Source: Acidobacteria bacterium UBA7540
Lineage (GTDB): Bacteria > Acidobacteriota > Terriglobia > UBA7540
Assembly: GCA_002478145.1 (NCBI GenBank)
Contig: DLMI01000162.1
Location: 1-64,000 of the forward strand
DNA: 64,000 nt
Direction: 5' to 3'
Shown: positions 18,410 to 26,765 of the stretch, piece by piece
Position numbering within the stretch: position 1 is the stretch's first letter
Layout of the letters: each line of letters begins with the position of its first letter
Translations under genes and position numbers: made by a program
Notes under the pieces: model-generated
What the model was told of the DNA's origin: nothing
The model's database searches: none
The model's input: the letters and a program-made list of their open reading frames with translations, nothing else

Positions 18410-18899
18410 GATTGCGACTATATCAGTAAAGCCACCAGCAAATATACAATTGAATGTATATCGCTTTCTAGATAGAAAATGAGGCCTTTCCACCGGCTGG
18501 CGCAGACCCCTGATCTTTGGGGTCTGCGATCTCCCGAAGCGAGTTGTGGGAGTCCTCGACTGACAACAAAAAGCCGCGGACCAACCGAACAGGCCCGGGC
18601 TACGATAGCTCACCTCAGTTGGCTTGTAGAACGGCGCGCTGACGGAGAGTGTGCCCGCCCCAAAGCCTTGTCGGAAGAGGGCTGCCCGGCTAAAGCCGGC
18701 CGCTACGAAAAGCTGCCCGGCTGAAGCTGGCCGCTACGAAAAGCTGTCTGCCTCCCGCTTTCTGGTTAATGCTTTCTGCGTACTGCCTAGAGGGTACTGC
18801 CTACTGCCCTAATGCGACCGTCTGCGCCAGCCCGCGATTGAGGGGAATGCAGAGAACCTTTAGGAACAAATTGTGCGATAATTAGAGCCAGGAGTTGAG
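18410..18899. other. Non-coding stretch between HigBA and HicBA
   Basis: No gene seen. It holds a GCAGACCCC...GGGGTCTGC hairpin near 18500-18530, repeated gctgcccggctaaagccggccgctacgaaa units at about 18683-18742, and ctactgccta-type repeats at 18775-18812. A ribosome site AGGAG at 18891-18895 serves hicB. Confidence 0.6.
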
Positions 18900-19106
18900 A
18901 TGAAACTGCTCATCACCATTTACCCGGACGAAGACGGCGTTTTCATTGCTGAATGTCCATCCATTCCCGGCTGCGTAAGTCAGGGGAAAACGGAAGAGGA
19001 AGCGGAGGAAAACATCCGCGATGCCATCAAGGAATGCCTCGAGGTTCGGGCCGAGAAAGGCCTGCCTCTGACGGTCACCACGCGTGAAGTGGAAGTTGTA
19101 AGCTGA
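18900..19106 (+). CDS. hicB: HicB-family antitoxin
   Basis: 68 residues covering the partial RNase-H-like HicB fold: MKLLITIYPDEDGVFIAECP, the turn SIPGCVSQGKT, and the helix EEEAEENIRDAIKECLE. AGGAG lies 5 bases before the ATG. Its stop overlaps the hicA start (TGATG), so the two are co-translated. It should neutralise HicA and bind its own operator, though no C-terminal DNA-binding domain is present in this short form. Confidence 0.9.
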   Translation: MKLLITIYPDEDGVFIAECPSIPGCVSQGKTEEEAEENIRDAIKECLEVRAEKGLPLTVTTREVEVVS

Positions 19107-19333
19107 TGCCGCCCCTTCCGCTGCTTCGACCTCGGGACGTCATGGGGGCTTTCCAAAAGCTAGGCTGGGAAGTAGCCCGGCAACGGGGCAGCCATATCAT
19201 TCTTACCAAAACTGGCCACATCGCCACGCTTTCTATTCCCAAGCATCCTGAAGTGGCGCGCGGAACGCTGCGTGCCCTGATCGCGAGAGCGGGATTAACC
19301 GTGGAAGAATTTCTGGAGGCAACCGGCAAATGA
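19106..19333 (+). CDS. hicA: HicA-family mRNA interferase toxin
   Basis: 75 residues with the dsRBD-like HicA fold: VMGAFQKLGWEVARQRGSHI with the catalytic His in GSH, ILTKTGHIATLSIPKHPEVA and GTLRALIARAGLTVEEFL. HicA cleaves mRNA independently of the ribosome. Length and motif order are typical, so the toxin appears intact. Confidence 0.9.
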   Translation: MPPLPLLRPRDVMGAFQKLGWEVARQRGSHIILTKTGHIATLSIPKHPEVARGTLRALIARAGLTVEEFLEATGK

Positions 19334-19395
19334 CGGAGGAGTAAGTAGCCCGGACCGCTCGTTTAAGCCCGGGATTCAATCACAGGGTCTCGTCA

Positions 19396-19443
19396 ACGCG
19401 GGCTGGCGCAGACGCTAAAAAGCGACCGTCTGCGCCAGCCCGC
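19396..19443. repeat. Perfect GC-rich inverted repeat after hicA
   Basis: CGCGGGCTGGCGCAGACG and its reverse complement flank a short loop (ctaaaaag), giving an arm of about 18 bp. Related copies lie at about 17510-17545, 18486-18530, 18819-18838 and 44600-44625. Likely terminator-like between the convergent hicA and tlpA-like genes. Confidence 0.85.
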
Positions 19444-19475
19444 GGAACTGTAAAGAATTTAGATGTGACATGGCC

Positions 19476-20006
19476 CTAGCCCCCCATCTTGCGGGCGAGG
19501 TCCTGGACGAAAGTAATGATGCGGGGGTCCTGCCAATCCACGGGCCCGATCAGTTTTTCCGCCACTCTGCCGTCTTGGTCGATGATGTAAGTTTCCGGGA
19601 ATTGGAATGTCCCGTAACGGTTGGCGACGGATTGATCGGGGTCCCGCCCAATAGGAAACGAAAGGTGCTGCTGCGCAGCAAAAGTCTGTAGGGCTACCAC
19701 ATCCTGGTCCACGCTGACCCCCATCACGGCCACGCCTTGCGAGCGCATTTGTTCGGCGAACTTTTCCAGGCCGGGAGTCTCTTCCACGCACGGCGGGCAC
19801 CAGGTGGCCCAGAAGTTCAGGACCACCACCTGTCGAGAGAAATCGTGAAGTGAAAGCGAACCCCGGTTAAGGGCCGGAAGGGTAAAGTCAGGCGCTCTTT
19901 CTCCGACGTCCACGGGGCGCGGCTGTCGCAGGCGCAGAGCGAAGATCGCCGCGCCACCCAAAATCAGCAAAAGTGCGAGAATCTTAAGCGCGTTCGTTTT
20001 GCTCAT
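19476..20006 (-). CDS. TlpA/ResA-type thioredoxin
   Basis: 176 residues from the ATG at 20006, with GGAGG 10 bases upstream. Residues about 7-27 are a membrane anchor (LKILALLLILGGAAIFAL). A redoxin domain follows, with APDFTLPALNRGSLSLHDFS, the active site FWATWCPPCVEE and PETYIIDQDGRV. It should reduce disulfides on the periplasmic side, for example in cytochrome c maturation. It faces hicA and is divergent from the glycosyltransferase, 112 bp away. An upstream ATG would add residues encoded over the ribosome site and is not favoured. Confidence 0.9.
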   Translation of the reverse strand: MSKTNALKILALLLILGGAAIFALRLRQPRPVDVGERAPDFTLPALNRGSLSLHDFSRQVVVLNFWATWCPPCVEETPGLEKFAEQMRSQGVAVMGVSVDQDVVALQTFAAQQHLSFPIGRDPDQSVANRYGTFQFPETYIIDQDGRVAEKLIGPVDWQDPRIITFVQDLARKMGG

Positions 20007-20118
20007 CGCCCGACCCTCCATTATAATAGCAGTTTGAATGCGGGCCTGAATCTTCATGAGGCGCGGTAGGGCCGCCTCTTGGGGCGGCCCTACTTCCCGT
20101 CGTGTGCGGGCAGGGTAG

Positions 20119-21174
20119 ATGAGTCAAAACTATCCCGGTCTGGTCTCCATAATCGTACCCGCCCGTAACGAGGAAGCCAACCTCGAGTGTCTGGTTCGTT
20201 CCCTTGCGGCGCAGCGAGGCGTGCGGGAAATCCTCATCGTGGATGACCAGTCGGAAGACAGGACTTTGGAGATTCTGGAGGCCATGAAGGCGGAGGCGCC
20301 ACTTCTCCGCGTACTGCACATCGACTCGCTGCCGGAAGGCTGGCTGGGCAAGACGTACGCTGTAACCGTTGCGGCTCGAGAGGCGGCAGGTGATTGGCTG
20401 CTCTTTACGGATGCCGACACCGAGCACCTGCCGGGCAGCCTCGCGGCCCTGCTGGAGCTTGCCGAGCGGGAAGGCGCTGATTTGCTTTCGCTCTCGCCCG
20501 GCCAAGTAACCCCGACTTGGTGGGAGAAGGCCGTCATACCGCTCGTTTATGTGAACCTGGCGCGCCTGTACAGATTCGAAGAAGTCTCCGAGCCTGGATC
20601 GGCGGCGGCCGCGGCGAACGGTCAGTATCTCTTAATCCGGCGCCAAGCGTACGCGCGCGTGGGCGGGCACCAAGCAATTCGCAACGCGATCCTCGAGGAC
20701 GTGGAGCTGGCGAAGCGAGTCAAGGCGGCGGGCGGGAAACTGCTTTTCCTGCCTGGAGCAGCCTGGGTCCAGACGCGGATGTACCGCAGCTTTGGTGAAA
20801 TGTGGCGCGGATGGACCAAGAATCTCTATCTTATTTATGGGGGAAGCCTGGCGAAGATTTTCAAGACATTGGCCGAACTTTGTGCCTTGGATTTACTGCC
20901 GCAGTTTTTCCTGGTCGCACTTTTAATGTGGTTATTATCCGGCCGGGGAAACGTCATCGTCTTGTGCGGGGCCCTAGGGTGTTTGCTCATCGTCGTGGTG
21001 CGTCATGCCAGTTATTTGCGGGCAGTCACTCGTTTGGGATTTGACTCTCGCGTTGCGCCGTGGAGGTTGGAAGGCGCGGTTATCTTGGGCGCACTTCTAA
21101 TCAACTCGGTCATAGCTCATCGCGTTTCACGCCACGTAGATTGGAAAGGACGCCGTTATTCAACCAGGGGGTAG
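20119..21174 (+). CDS. Family 2 glycosyltransferase with membrane helices
   Basis: 351 residues. GT-A domain residues 8-250: SIIVPARNEEANLECLV, the nucleotide-binding VDDQSEDRTLEIL, the metal-binding FTDADTEH, and the acceptor/catalytic region IRNAILEDVELAKRVKAAGG. Two or three transmembrane segments follow (about 258-330; ALDLLPQFFLVALLMWLLSG). This plan is seen in HpnB-like and carotenoid glycosyltransferases that glycosylate lipids at the inner membrane. It starts the pterin-like gene cluster, only 3 bp before the first PTPS gene, so transcription is surely shared. Whether its acceptor is a lipid or a pterin cannot be told. Confidence 0.85.
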   Translation: MSQNYPGLVSIIVPARNEEANLECLVRSLAAQRGVREILIVDDQSEDRTLEILEAMKAEAPLLRVLHIDSLPEGWLGKTYAVTVAAREAAGDWLLFTDADTEHLPGSLAALLELAEREGADLLSLSPGQVTPTWWEKAVIPLVYVNLARLYRFEEVSEPGSAAAAANGQYLLIRRQAYARVGGHQAIRNAILEDVELAKRVKAAGGKLLFLPGAAWVQTRMYRSFGEMWRGWTKNLYLIYGGSLAKIFKTLAELCALDLLPQFFLVALLMWLLSGRGNVIVLCGALGCLLIVVVRHASYLRAVTRLGFDSRVAPWRLEGAVILGALLINSVIAHRVSRHVDWKGRRYSTRG

Positions 21175-21177
21175 AGG

Positions 21178-21585
21178 ATGATCTACGTCACGCGCCGGGC
21201 GGAGTTCTCCGCTTCACATTTCTATCACAATCCGAAGCTTTCGCCGGAAGAGAACCGGCGCATCTTCGGGAAGTGCAATAACCCCCATGGCCACGGGCAC
21301 AACTACATGCTGGAAGTCACCGTAGCCGGTTTGCTCAACCCCACGACGGGCATGGTAGTTGACTTGAAAGAGCTGAAGACGATCCTGGAGCGTGAAGTGT
21401 TGCAGTTGATGGACCACAAATTCCTCAACCAGGAAGTCCCGGCCTTTGCGACCAAGATTCCGACCACCGAGAACATTGCCGTAGAAATCTGGGGTCTGCT
21501 CGCCCCGAAACTTACCTTTGGGAAGCTGCATCGAATAAGGTTGTACGAAACTCCCGACCTTTATGTTGATTATTACGGAGAGTGA
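21178..21585 (+). CDS. 6-pyruvoyl-tetrahydropterin synthase-like protein 1
   Basis: 135 residues, T-fold. FSASHFYHNPKLSPEENRRI leads to FGKCNNPHGHGHNY, the C-x4-GHGH motif of eukaryotic-type PTPS holding the catalytic Cys and the Zn-binding His pair. Then come TGMVVDLKEL, LMDHKFLN (the Asp-His of the catalytic triad), TTENIAVEIW, and YETPDLYVDYYGE with the pterin-anchoring Glu. QueD proteins carry C-x3-HGH instead, so synthesis of 6-pyruvoyl-tetrahydropterin from dihydroneopterin triphosphate is more likely than queuosine synthesis. Stop and next start overlap as TGATG. Confidence 0.88.
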   Translation: MIYVTRRAEFSASHFYHNPKLSPEENRRIFGKCNNPHGHGHNYMLEVTVAGLLNPTTGMVVDLKELKTILEREVLQLMDHKFLNQEVPAFATKIPTTENIAVEIWGLLAPKLTFGKLHRIRLYETPDLYVDYYGE

Positions 21586-22031
21586 TGGTTTACCTCACCC
21601 GCCGCTACGGGTTTTGTGCTTCGCATCGGCTGCACAATAAGGCGCTGTCGGATGACGCCAATGTGCGCATCTATGGCAAATGCGACAGCGCGTTTGGCCA
21701 TGGTCACAATTATGTGCTGGAAGTGACGGTGGAGGGGCCCATTGACCAGGAAACAGGCATGGTCTTTGACCTCGTAGCGCTTGACGGCCTCGTCGAAAAA
21801 GAAGTGCTCGAGCGCTTCGACCATACCAACCTCAACCTGGACGTGGAGAACTTTCAATCTCGAGTGCCGACGACCGAAAACGTGTGCGTGGAGATATTCA
21901 ATCTGCTCGAGGACAAGGTCAACAGCGCTGGACCTCTTCACGCCGCCCAACTCGCGCGCGTGCGGTTGGAGGAGACCAACTCCAATTTCTTTGAATATGA
22001 GGGCGAACGCAGCGTCAGGAGCAGGAACTGA
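21585..22031 (+). CDS. 6-pyruvoyl-tetrahydropterin synthase-like protein 2
   Basis: 148 residues, a paralogue of the preceding gene. [20 protein letters not shown] is followed by [14 protein letters not shown] (again C-x4-GHGH), [28 protein letters not shown] and [16 protein letters not shown]. All catalytic positions are kept. The PHG of copy 1 is AFG here, and the C-terminal half has a longer loop. The pair could form a hetero-oligomer or act on two substrates. GGAG lies seven bases before the ATG; folE follows after 10 bp. Confidence 0.88.
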   Translation: MVYLTRRYGFCASHRLHNKALSDDANVRIYGKCDSAFGHGHNYVLEVTVEGPIDQETGMVFDLVALDGLVEKEVLERFDHTNLNLDVENFQSRVPTTENVCVEIFNLLEDKVNSAGPLHAAQLARVRLEETNSNFFEYEGERSVRSRN

Positions 22032-22041
22032 GAGGGCAAGA

Positions 22042-22650
22042 ATGATTGAAGATCAAATGGCGACATTGAACGAACTTGAAAAAGAGGGGGAATCCGACCC
22101 GCTCGCGGAGGCGATTCATACCCTGCTTCGTGAGCTTGGGGAAGACCCCCGCCGCGAGGGGTTGATTCGAACTCCGGGCCGCGTGGCAAGGTCGCTGCGT
22201 TTCCTTACCAGCGGCTACCATCAGGAGCTGGATAAGGTTCTGAACGGCGCACTCTTTCCGGTGGCCTACGATGAAATGGTTATTGTGAAGGACATCGAGA
22301 TATTCAGCATTTGCGAGCACCATCTGTTGCCCTTTTTTGGAAAGTGCCACGTGGCCTACATTCCGAACCAGAAGGTCATCGGCCTGAGCAAAATACCCCG
22401 AGTGGTCGATGTCTTCGCCAAGCGCCTTCAGATCCAGGAGCGGCTTACCACTCAAATTGCCGAAGCTCTAATGGAAAGGATTAAACCCCAGGGAGTGGGC
22501 GTCATCATTGAGGCAAAGCACCTCTGCATGATTATGCGTGGGGTTGAGAAGCAGAACTCGGTCGCCGTCACCTCGCACATGACAGGAGTCTTCCGGGACT
22601 GCGAGTTGACGCGGGCGGAATTCTTGAGACTAGTGCGGGAAAGGCAGTGA
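22042..22650 (+). CDS. folE: GTP cyclohydrolase I
   Basis: 202 residues from the ATG at 22042 (AGAGGG upstream). T-fold enzyme with [20 protein letters not shown], the zinc ligands in [19 protein letters not shown] and [15 protein letters not shown], and [20 protein letters not shown]. It converts GTP to 7,8-dihydroneopterin triphosphate, the entry step for folate, queuosine and tetrahydrobiopterin. Lying directly behind two PTPS genes, it supplies their expected substrate. Length is standard. Confidence 0.96.
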   Translation: MIEDQMATLNELEKEGESDPLAEAIHTLLRELGEDPRREGLIRTPGRVARSLRFLTSGYHQELDKVLNGALFPVAYDEMVIVKDIEIFSICEHHLLPFFGKCHVAYIPNQKVIGLSKIPRVVDVFAKRLQIQERLTTQIAEALMERIKPQGVGVIIEAKHLCMIMRGVEKQNSVAVTSHMTGVFRDCELTRAEFLRLVRERQ

Positions 22651-22823
22651 CAAGTGACGAGTGACGAGTGACGAGCGGAAAAGCAAAAGCATAAATCAGA
22701 ATTCGGGACTCTGTTCTTACAAACTTCCCGCCTGCTCTTCACTAACCCCCGAAACCTGAAACCTGACACCTGGCACCTGTACTTTTGCTCGTCACTCGGC
22801 GCTCGTCACTCGTCACTTGTCAC
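22648..22823. repeat. Direct and inverted gtgacgagtgacgag repeats
   Basis: AGTGACGAGTGACGAGTGAC near 22653 is mirrored by CGTCACTCGTCACTTGTCAC near 22810, with acctgacacctg units between. This makes a long potential hairpin spanning the folE-SDR gap. Confidence 0.85.
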
Positions 22824-22830
22824 TGACTTT

Positions 22831-23553
22831 ATGGGTAAACTTGAAGGTAAAGTCATCCTTGTGACCGGCGGCAGCCGGGGAATCGGCTTGGCGATTGCCC
22901 AGCGTTTGGGAAACGAGGGTGCAAGACTCGTACTGGTTGCCCGGAAGGAAGCGGCTCTGCGCAAGGCGGCAGAGGAAGTTCCGGGTGGCGCGTTGGTGGT
23001 CAAGGCGGATGTGACGCAGGCCAGGCAAGTCCGGCGGCTGTTCAAGGTTGTGGGACGCGAGCTGGGCCGCCTTGACATCCTTATCAACAACGCCGGCGTT
23101 TTCACTTATAAGCCCTTTGTTTCCACCTCCCTCGACGACTGGCGAAGGAACATTGAAACCAATCTGACCTCTCTGTTCTTGTGCACCCGCGGCGCGCTGC
23201 CTCTTCTTCGCCGCAGCCGGGCGGCCCATCTTGTGAATATCCTCTCCGTATCCAGCCTCCAGCCTTTTGCGAATTGTTCGGCTTATACCGCTTCCAAATT
23301 CGGGGCGCTTGGCCTGACGCGGGTACTCCGCGAGGAGCTTCGGCCGTTGAAGATTCGCGTCACAGGCATTCTGCCGGGCTCCACCAACACCCGCCTGACC
23401 AATCAATTTGGATTCCCCGTCTGCCGCCTCGACCTCATCCAGGCGACGGACGTCGCGGAGGCCGTCTTTGGGGCGCTGGCACAGCCTCCACGAACCACGC
23501 TGGAAGAAATCCTGCTCATGCCTTCGCAAGGGAGTGTGGGGGACGCCGAGTGA
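22831..23553 (+). CDS. Short-chain dehydrogenase/reductase (sepiapterin-reductase candidate)
   Basis: 240 residues, classical SDR. NADP-binding VILVTGGSRGIGLAIAQRLG with Arg in the turn, KADVTQ, LINNAGVF, the catalytic Ser in ILSVSSLQPF, YTASK as the Tyr-Lys pair, and LPGSTNTRL. SDRs cannot be assigned a substrate from motifs alone. Being in line with GTP cyclohydrolase I and PTPS, the third step of tetrahydrobiopterin synthesis (sepiapterin/6-pyruvoyl reduction) is the attractive guess, but a 180-bp repeat separates it from folE. 3-oxoacyl reductase activity is an alternative. Confidence 0.85.
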   Translation: MGKLEGKVILVTGGSRGIGLAIAQRLGNEGARLVLVARKEAALRKAAEEVPGGALVVKADVTQARQVRRLFKVVGRELGRLDILINNAGVFTYKPFVSTSLDDWRRNIETNLTSLFLCTRGALPLLRRSRAAHLVNILSVSSLQPFANCSAYTASKFGALGLTRVLREELRPLKIRVTGILPGSTNTRLTNQFGFPVCRLDLIQATDVAEAVFGALAQPPRTTLEEILLMPSQGSVGDAE

Positions 23554-23583
23554 TGTAGGTGTAATCCCTCACTCTCGGGTGGC

Positions 23584-23680
23584 AACGCACGTAGCGCCGG
23601 TCCCGCAGGGCGGGGCCGGCACGTGCCGTCCCTTCGCTGCGCTCAGGGCAGGCTCCAAAGGGCGGCGCTACGCCAACCGA
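23584..23680. repeat. gtagcgccggtcccgc palindromic repeat
   Basis: CGTAGCGCCGGTCCCGCAGG is mirrored by GGCGGCGCTACG near 23661-23672. Same family as copies at about 35773 and 35850-35930. Short gap between the SDR gene and the rpsO promoter. Confidence 0.7.
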
Positions 23681-23712
23681 GACTGAGGGATTACTCCCCG
23701 TTCGATTTTCTT

Positions 23713-23741
23713 TTGCCAAAACTCCGTCTCCGTGTTAATCT
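23713..23741 (+). promoter_or_regulatory. Candidate sigma-70 promoter of rpsO
   Basis: TTGCCA at 23713-23718, 17 bp, TAATCT at 23736-23741. Initiation near 23748 leaves a leader of about 35 bases before the rpsO ATG, including GAGGAG. Confidence 0.65.
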
Positions 23742-23783
23742 GAAATTGTTGAAAAGAGAGATGAAAAGCGAGGAGAATGGCGG

Positions 23784-24053
23784 ATGCCGTTGACGCGCGA
23801 ATCCAAAGGCGACCTGATTGAGCGTTACCGAGTTCACGGGAGCGACACAGGTTCGCCGGAAGTTCAAGTAGCCCTGCTGAGCGAACGAATCAACTATCTG
23901 AATGAGCATTTTAACGTTCATCGCAAGGACCACGCGTCGCGCCGTGGTTTGCTCATGATGGTGGGCAAAAGAAGGCGTTTGTTGGAGTATCTCAAACGCC
24001 TGGATGCGGAGCGTTATAAGCGGGTTATCGAGAGGTTGGGCATCCGCAAGTAG
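23784..24053 (+). CDS. rpsO: 30S ribosomal protein S15
   Basis: 89 residues, full length. [40 protein letters not shown], the [15 protein letters not shown] signature, and [20 protein letters not shown]. It binds 16S rRNA helix 22 early in small-subunit assembly. The neighbour pnp follows, the classic rpsO-pnp order in bacteria, with a hairpin terminator between. Confidence 0.98.
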   Translation: MPLTRESKGDLIERYRVHGSDTGSPEVQVALLSERINYLNEHFNVHRKDHASRRGLLMMVGKRRRLLEYLKRLDAERYKRVIERLGIRK

Positions 24054-24109
24054 CCGGTTTTGAGCGGACAGTTCAGGAATTCCCAAAGCGACAAATTTTT
24101 TGCGCGCAA

Positions 24110-24143
24110 CGACCTCCCGCGATACGGGTGCAGGTCGCTTTTT
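24110..24143 (+). terminator. Rho-independent terminator after rpsO
   Basis: Arms CGACCT and AGGTCG, with an inner CCCG/CGGG pair, are followed by CTTTTT at 24138-24143. It lies 57 bp past the rpsO stop and before the pnp ribosome site, so part of the rpsO transcription should end here. Confidence 0.75.
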
Positions 24144-24345
24144 CGTCTTGCGCCTTTCCGCAGCCGGTCCTGAGGGCGCCCGTAGTTGCTTATCCGCCTC
24201 AATTCGCAACTCTCTGACCAACCCAGTATGCACAACCAGTCCCTCACATTTCGAGAGCAGCGAAGTGAAGCTGGACGGTGGAGCGCTTCTGCACCGCGCG
24301 GAGGCCCCAGCGAGCACTGGGCAAAAATTGTCGGAGGACATTGAG

Positions 24346-26484
24346 ATGCAAAAAGTAGAAATTGCCCTGGGATCAAACACCCTGAGCATTGAATGTGGCA
24401 AAGTAGCCAAGCAGGCGGACGGTTCCGCCATGGTCCGGTATGGTGACACGGTAGTGTTGGCGACCGCATGTTCAACTGTACCCCGTGAGGGCATCGACTT
24501 TTTCCCCTTAACGGTTGACTACCGTGAATATAACTACGCCGCGGGGAAGATTCCCGGCGGCTTTTTCAAGCGGGAAGGAAGACCTACGGAAAAGGAAATC
24601 CTCACCAGTCGCATGATTGACCGGCCGGTCCGCCCTCTTTTCCCCGAAGGCTTCAACGATGAGACTCAAGTGATTGCCTTGGTTCTGTCGGCGGATTCGG
24701 ACAACAACCCGGACGTCATTGGGATGGTGGCCGGGGGAGCCGCCCTTTACCTTTCGGATATTCCGTTTTATACGCCCGTGGGGGCGGTGCGTGTGGGGCT
24801 GGTGGATGGCCGGCTGGTGGCGAACCCCACCTACGCGGAGACCAAGTCCAGCCTGCTAAATCTGGTCGTGGTGGGCACGGAGGAGGCCATCGTGATGGTG
24901 GAAGCGGGCGCCAAGGAAGTTTCTGAAGAGACGATCCTGGACGCCCTCCAGTACGGTCACGGCGAAATCCGGAAAATCGTGGCCATGCAGAAAGATCTCT
25001 TCGCGAAGCTAGGCATCAAGAAGCGCGAATTTGTTACGCCAGCGGTGGATGAGGTGTTTTACGGCGAAGTGGCGAGCAAGGTCGAGGAGCAGCTCCACGA
25101 GGCCATGGACACCTCGAAATACCCCAAGCAGGAGAGCCAGCGTCGAATCGTTGAAATCCGGACCAGACTGTTGGAAAGCTACCCGGAAGATGACGAAGAG
25201 AAGCGCCGCTTGGCCGCTCACTATTTCTCGCGTCTGGAAGAGCGTCTCTTCCGCAACGACGTCCTCGAAAAACGCCAGCGGCCTGATCGCCGGGCTTTCG
25301 ACCAGGTGAGGGAGATCTCGAGCGAAGTGAGCATCCTGCCACGCACTCACGGTTCCGCCCTCTTTACCAGAGGTGAGACACAGGCACTGGTGACCGCTAC
25401 GCTGGGGACCGCCGAGGATGTGCAGAGGCTCGATGTGCTCGAAGGCGAGGCTTTCAAACGTTTCATGCTCCATTACAACTTCCCACCTTTCAGTGTGGGA
25501 GAGGTGGCGTTCCTGCGCGGTCCCGGCAGGCGTGAAATCGGCCACGGGGCGCTGGCGGAGCGTGCGCTGATTGCCGTCGTCCCGGAAGAGAAGGAATTCC
25601 CCTACACGATTCGCGTGGTTTCGGACATCCTCGAATCCAATGGGTCTTCCTCGATGGCGACCGTGTGCGGCGGGACCCTCGCGCTGATGGATGCGGGCGT
25701 GCCCATCAAGGCGCCCTTGGCGGGAATTGCCATGGGGTTGGTCAAGGAAGGCGAGAATTACGCCATCCTGACGGACATCGCCGGAAGCGAGGACCATTAC
25801 GGCGACATGGACTTCAAGGTGGCGGGCAGCAAAGCCGGCATTACCGCCCTGCAAATGGACATCAAGATCTCCGGCATCACCGCGCCGATCATGGCGGAGG
25901 CGCTGGGCCAGGCGAAGTCGGCCCGCCTGCACGTGCTGGGAAAAATGCTGGAGACGCTCTCCGAGCCCCGTAAGCAGATCTCCGAATTTGCTCCCCACAT
26001 CTACACCCTGCAAATCAACCGTCAGAAGATCGGCGAACTTATCGGGCCGGGGGGCAAGGTGATTCGCGGCATTATCGAGCAGACCGGCGTGAAGATCGAT
26101 GTGGAGGATGACGGCAAGGTCAACGTGGCCGCCACCGACGAAACTGCTGCCCACAAGGCCCTCAAGATGATCAAGGACCTTCTGGCCGAGGCCGAGTTGG
26201 GCAAGACCTACCTCGGGAAGGTAGTCCGGCTGGCGGACTTTGGCGCTTTCGTTGAGATCTTCCCCGGCACCGACGGATTGCTGCACATCAGTGAAGTCGC
26301 TGAGCACCGGATCCGGGACATTCGCGATGAACTCAAGGAAGGGGACCAGTTGTTGGTTAAAGTGATTGCCATCGAGGGCAACAAGATCCGGCTGAGCCGC
26401 AAGGCGGTCCTCCGCGATCAGAAAGCCAAGGCTGCTCCGAAGCACGACCCGACCGCTCACCAGGAGCAGCAGGAAAAGAAATAA
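24346..26484 (+). CDS. pnp: Polyribonucleotide nucleotidyltransferase
   Basis: 712 residues from the ATG at 24346, with GGAGG ten bases upstream; an open frame to 24100 upstream has no PNPase character. Two RNase PH domains: residues 1-230 with GSAMVRYGDTVVLATAC and FFKREGRPTEKEILTSRMID, and about 310-540 with LFTRGETQALVTATLG and TDIAGSEDHYGDMDFKVAGS holding the catalytic Asp. A KH domain (IGELIGPGGKVIRGIIEQTG) and an S1 domain (FGAFVEIFPGTDGLLHISE) follow. It degrades RNA 3' to 5' by phosphorolysis in the RNA degradosome. Confidence 0.98.
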   Translation: MQKVEIALGSNTLSIECGKVAKQADGSAMVRYGDTVVLATACSTVPREGIDFFPLTVDYREYNYAAGKIPGGFFKREGRPTEKEILTSRMIDRPVRPLFPEGFNDETQVIALVLSADSDNNPDVIGMVAGGAALYLSDIPFYTPVGAVRVGLVDGRLVANPTYAETKSSLLNLVVVGTEEAIVMVEAGAKEVSEETILDALQYGHGEIRKIVAMQKDLFAKLGIKKREFVTPAVDEVFYGEVASKVEEQLHEAMDTSKYPKQESQRRIVEIRTRLLESYPEDDEEKRRLAAHYFSRLEERLFRNDVLEKRQRPDRRAFDQVREISSEVSILPRTHGSALFTRGETQALVTATLGTAEDVQRLDVLEGEAFKRFMLHYNFPPFSVGEVAFLRGPGRREIGHGALAERALIAVVPEEKEFPYTIRVVSDILESNGSSSMATVCGGTLALMDAGVPIKAPLAGIAMGLVKEGENYAILTDIAGSEDHYGDMDFKVAGSKAGITALQMDIKISGITAPIMAEALGQAKSARLHVLGKMLETLSEPRKQISEFAPHIYTLQINRQKIGELIGPGGKVIRGIIEQTGVKIDVEDDGKVNVAATDETAAHKALKMIKDLLAEAELGKTYLGKVVRLADFGAFVEIFPGTDGLLHISEVAEHRIRDIRDELKEGDQLLVKVIAIEGNKIRLSRKAVLRDQKAKAAPKHDPTAHQEQQEKK

Positions 26485-26506
26485 GCCTGTGTCCGTGCCG
26501 CCCTCT

Positions 26507-26612
26507 GTCATTCTGAATCCGCCGTTCTTTGGCGGATGAAGAATCTGCTTTTTTTCGAAGCAAAGCAGACCCTTCGCCTGCCACAGAACGGCGGGCTCAG
26601 GGTGACAAGGGT
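26507..26612. repeat. Inverted tgtcattctgaatccgccgttct repeat
   Basis: TGTCATTCTGAATCCGCCGT at 26507 faces ACGGCGGGCTCAGGGTGACA near 26590. The loop contains a second pair (TCTGCTTTTTTTCGAAGCAAAGCAGA). A large stem-loop behind pnp. Confidence 0.85.
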
Positions 26613-26765
26613 GTCCACGTGTCCCCGCAGCTCCAACTTCTGATTTCGGGATTAGTTTCGCTGTTCTTTGTGTCTTGCGAAGAACGTCTGCAATCATCGC
26701 TTGGCCGCAGGCCGCGCGGTTCCTCAATCCCCTGTGACGGAGCAGGGATTCCCGGAGGTGGCATC

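Noticed and set aside
21178..22031. QueD (queuosine) assignment for the two PTPS-like genes
   Set aside because: Both carry C-x4-GHGH and the human-PTPS-like ends rather than C-x3-HGH, and no queC or queE is nearby.
25009..26727. Long minus-strand open frame (572 codons) opposite pnp
   Set aside because: Shadow of the pnp codon pattern; no family features, whereas the plus strand is a full PNPase.
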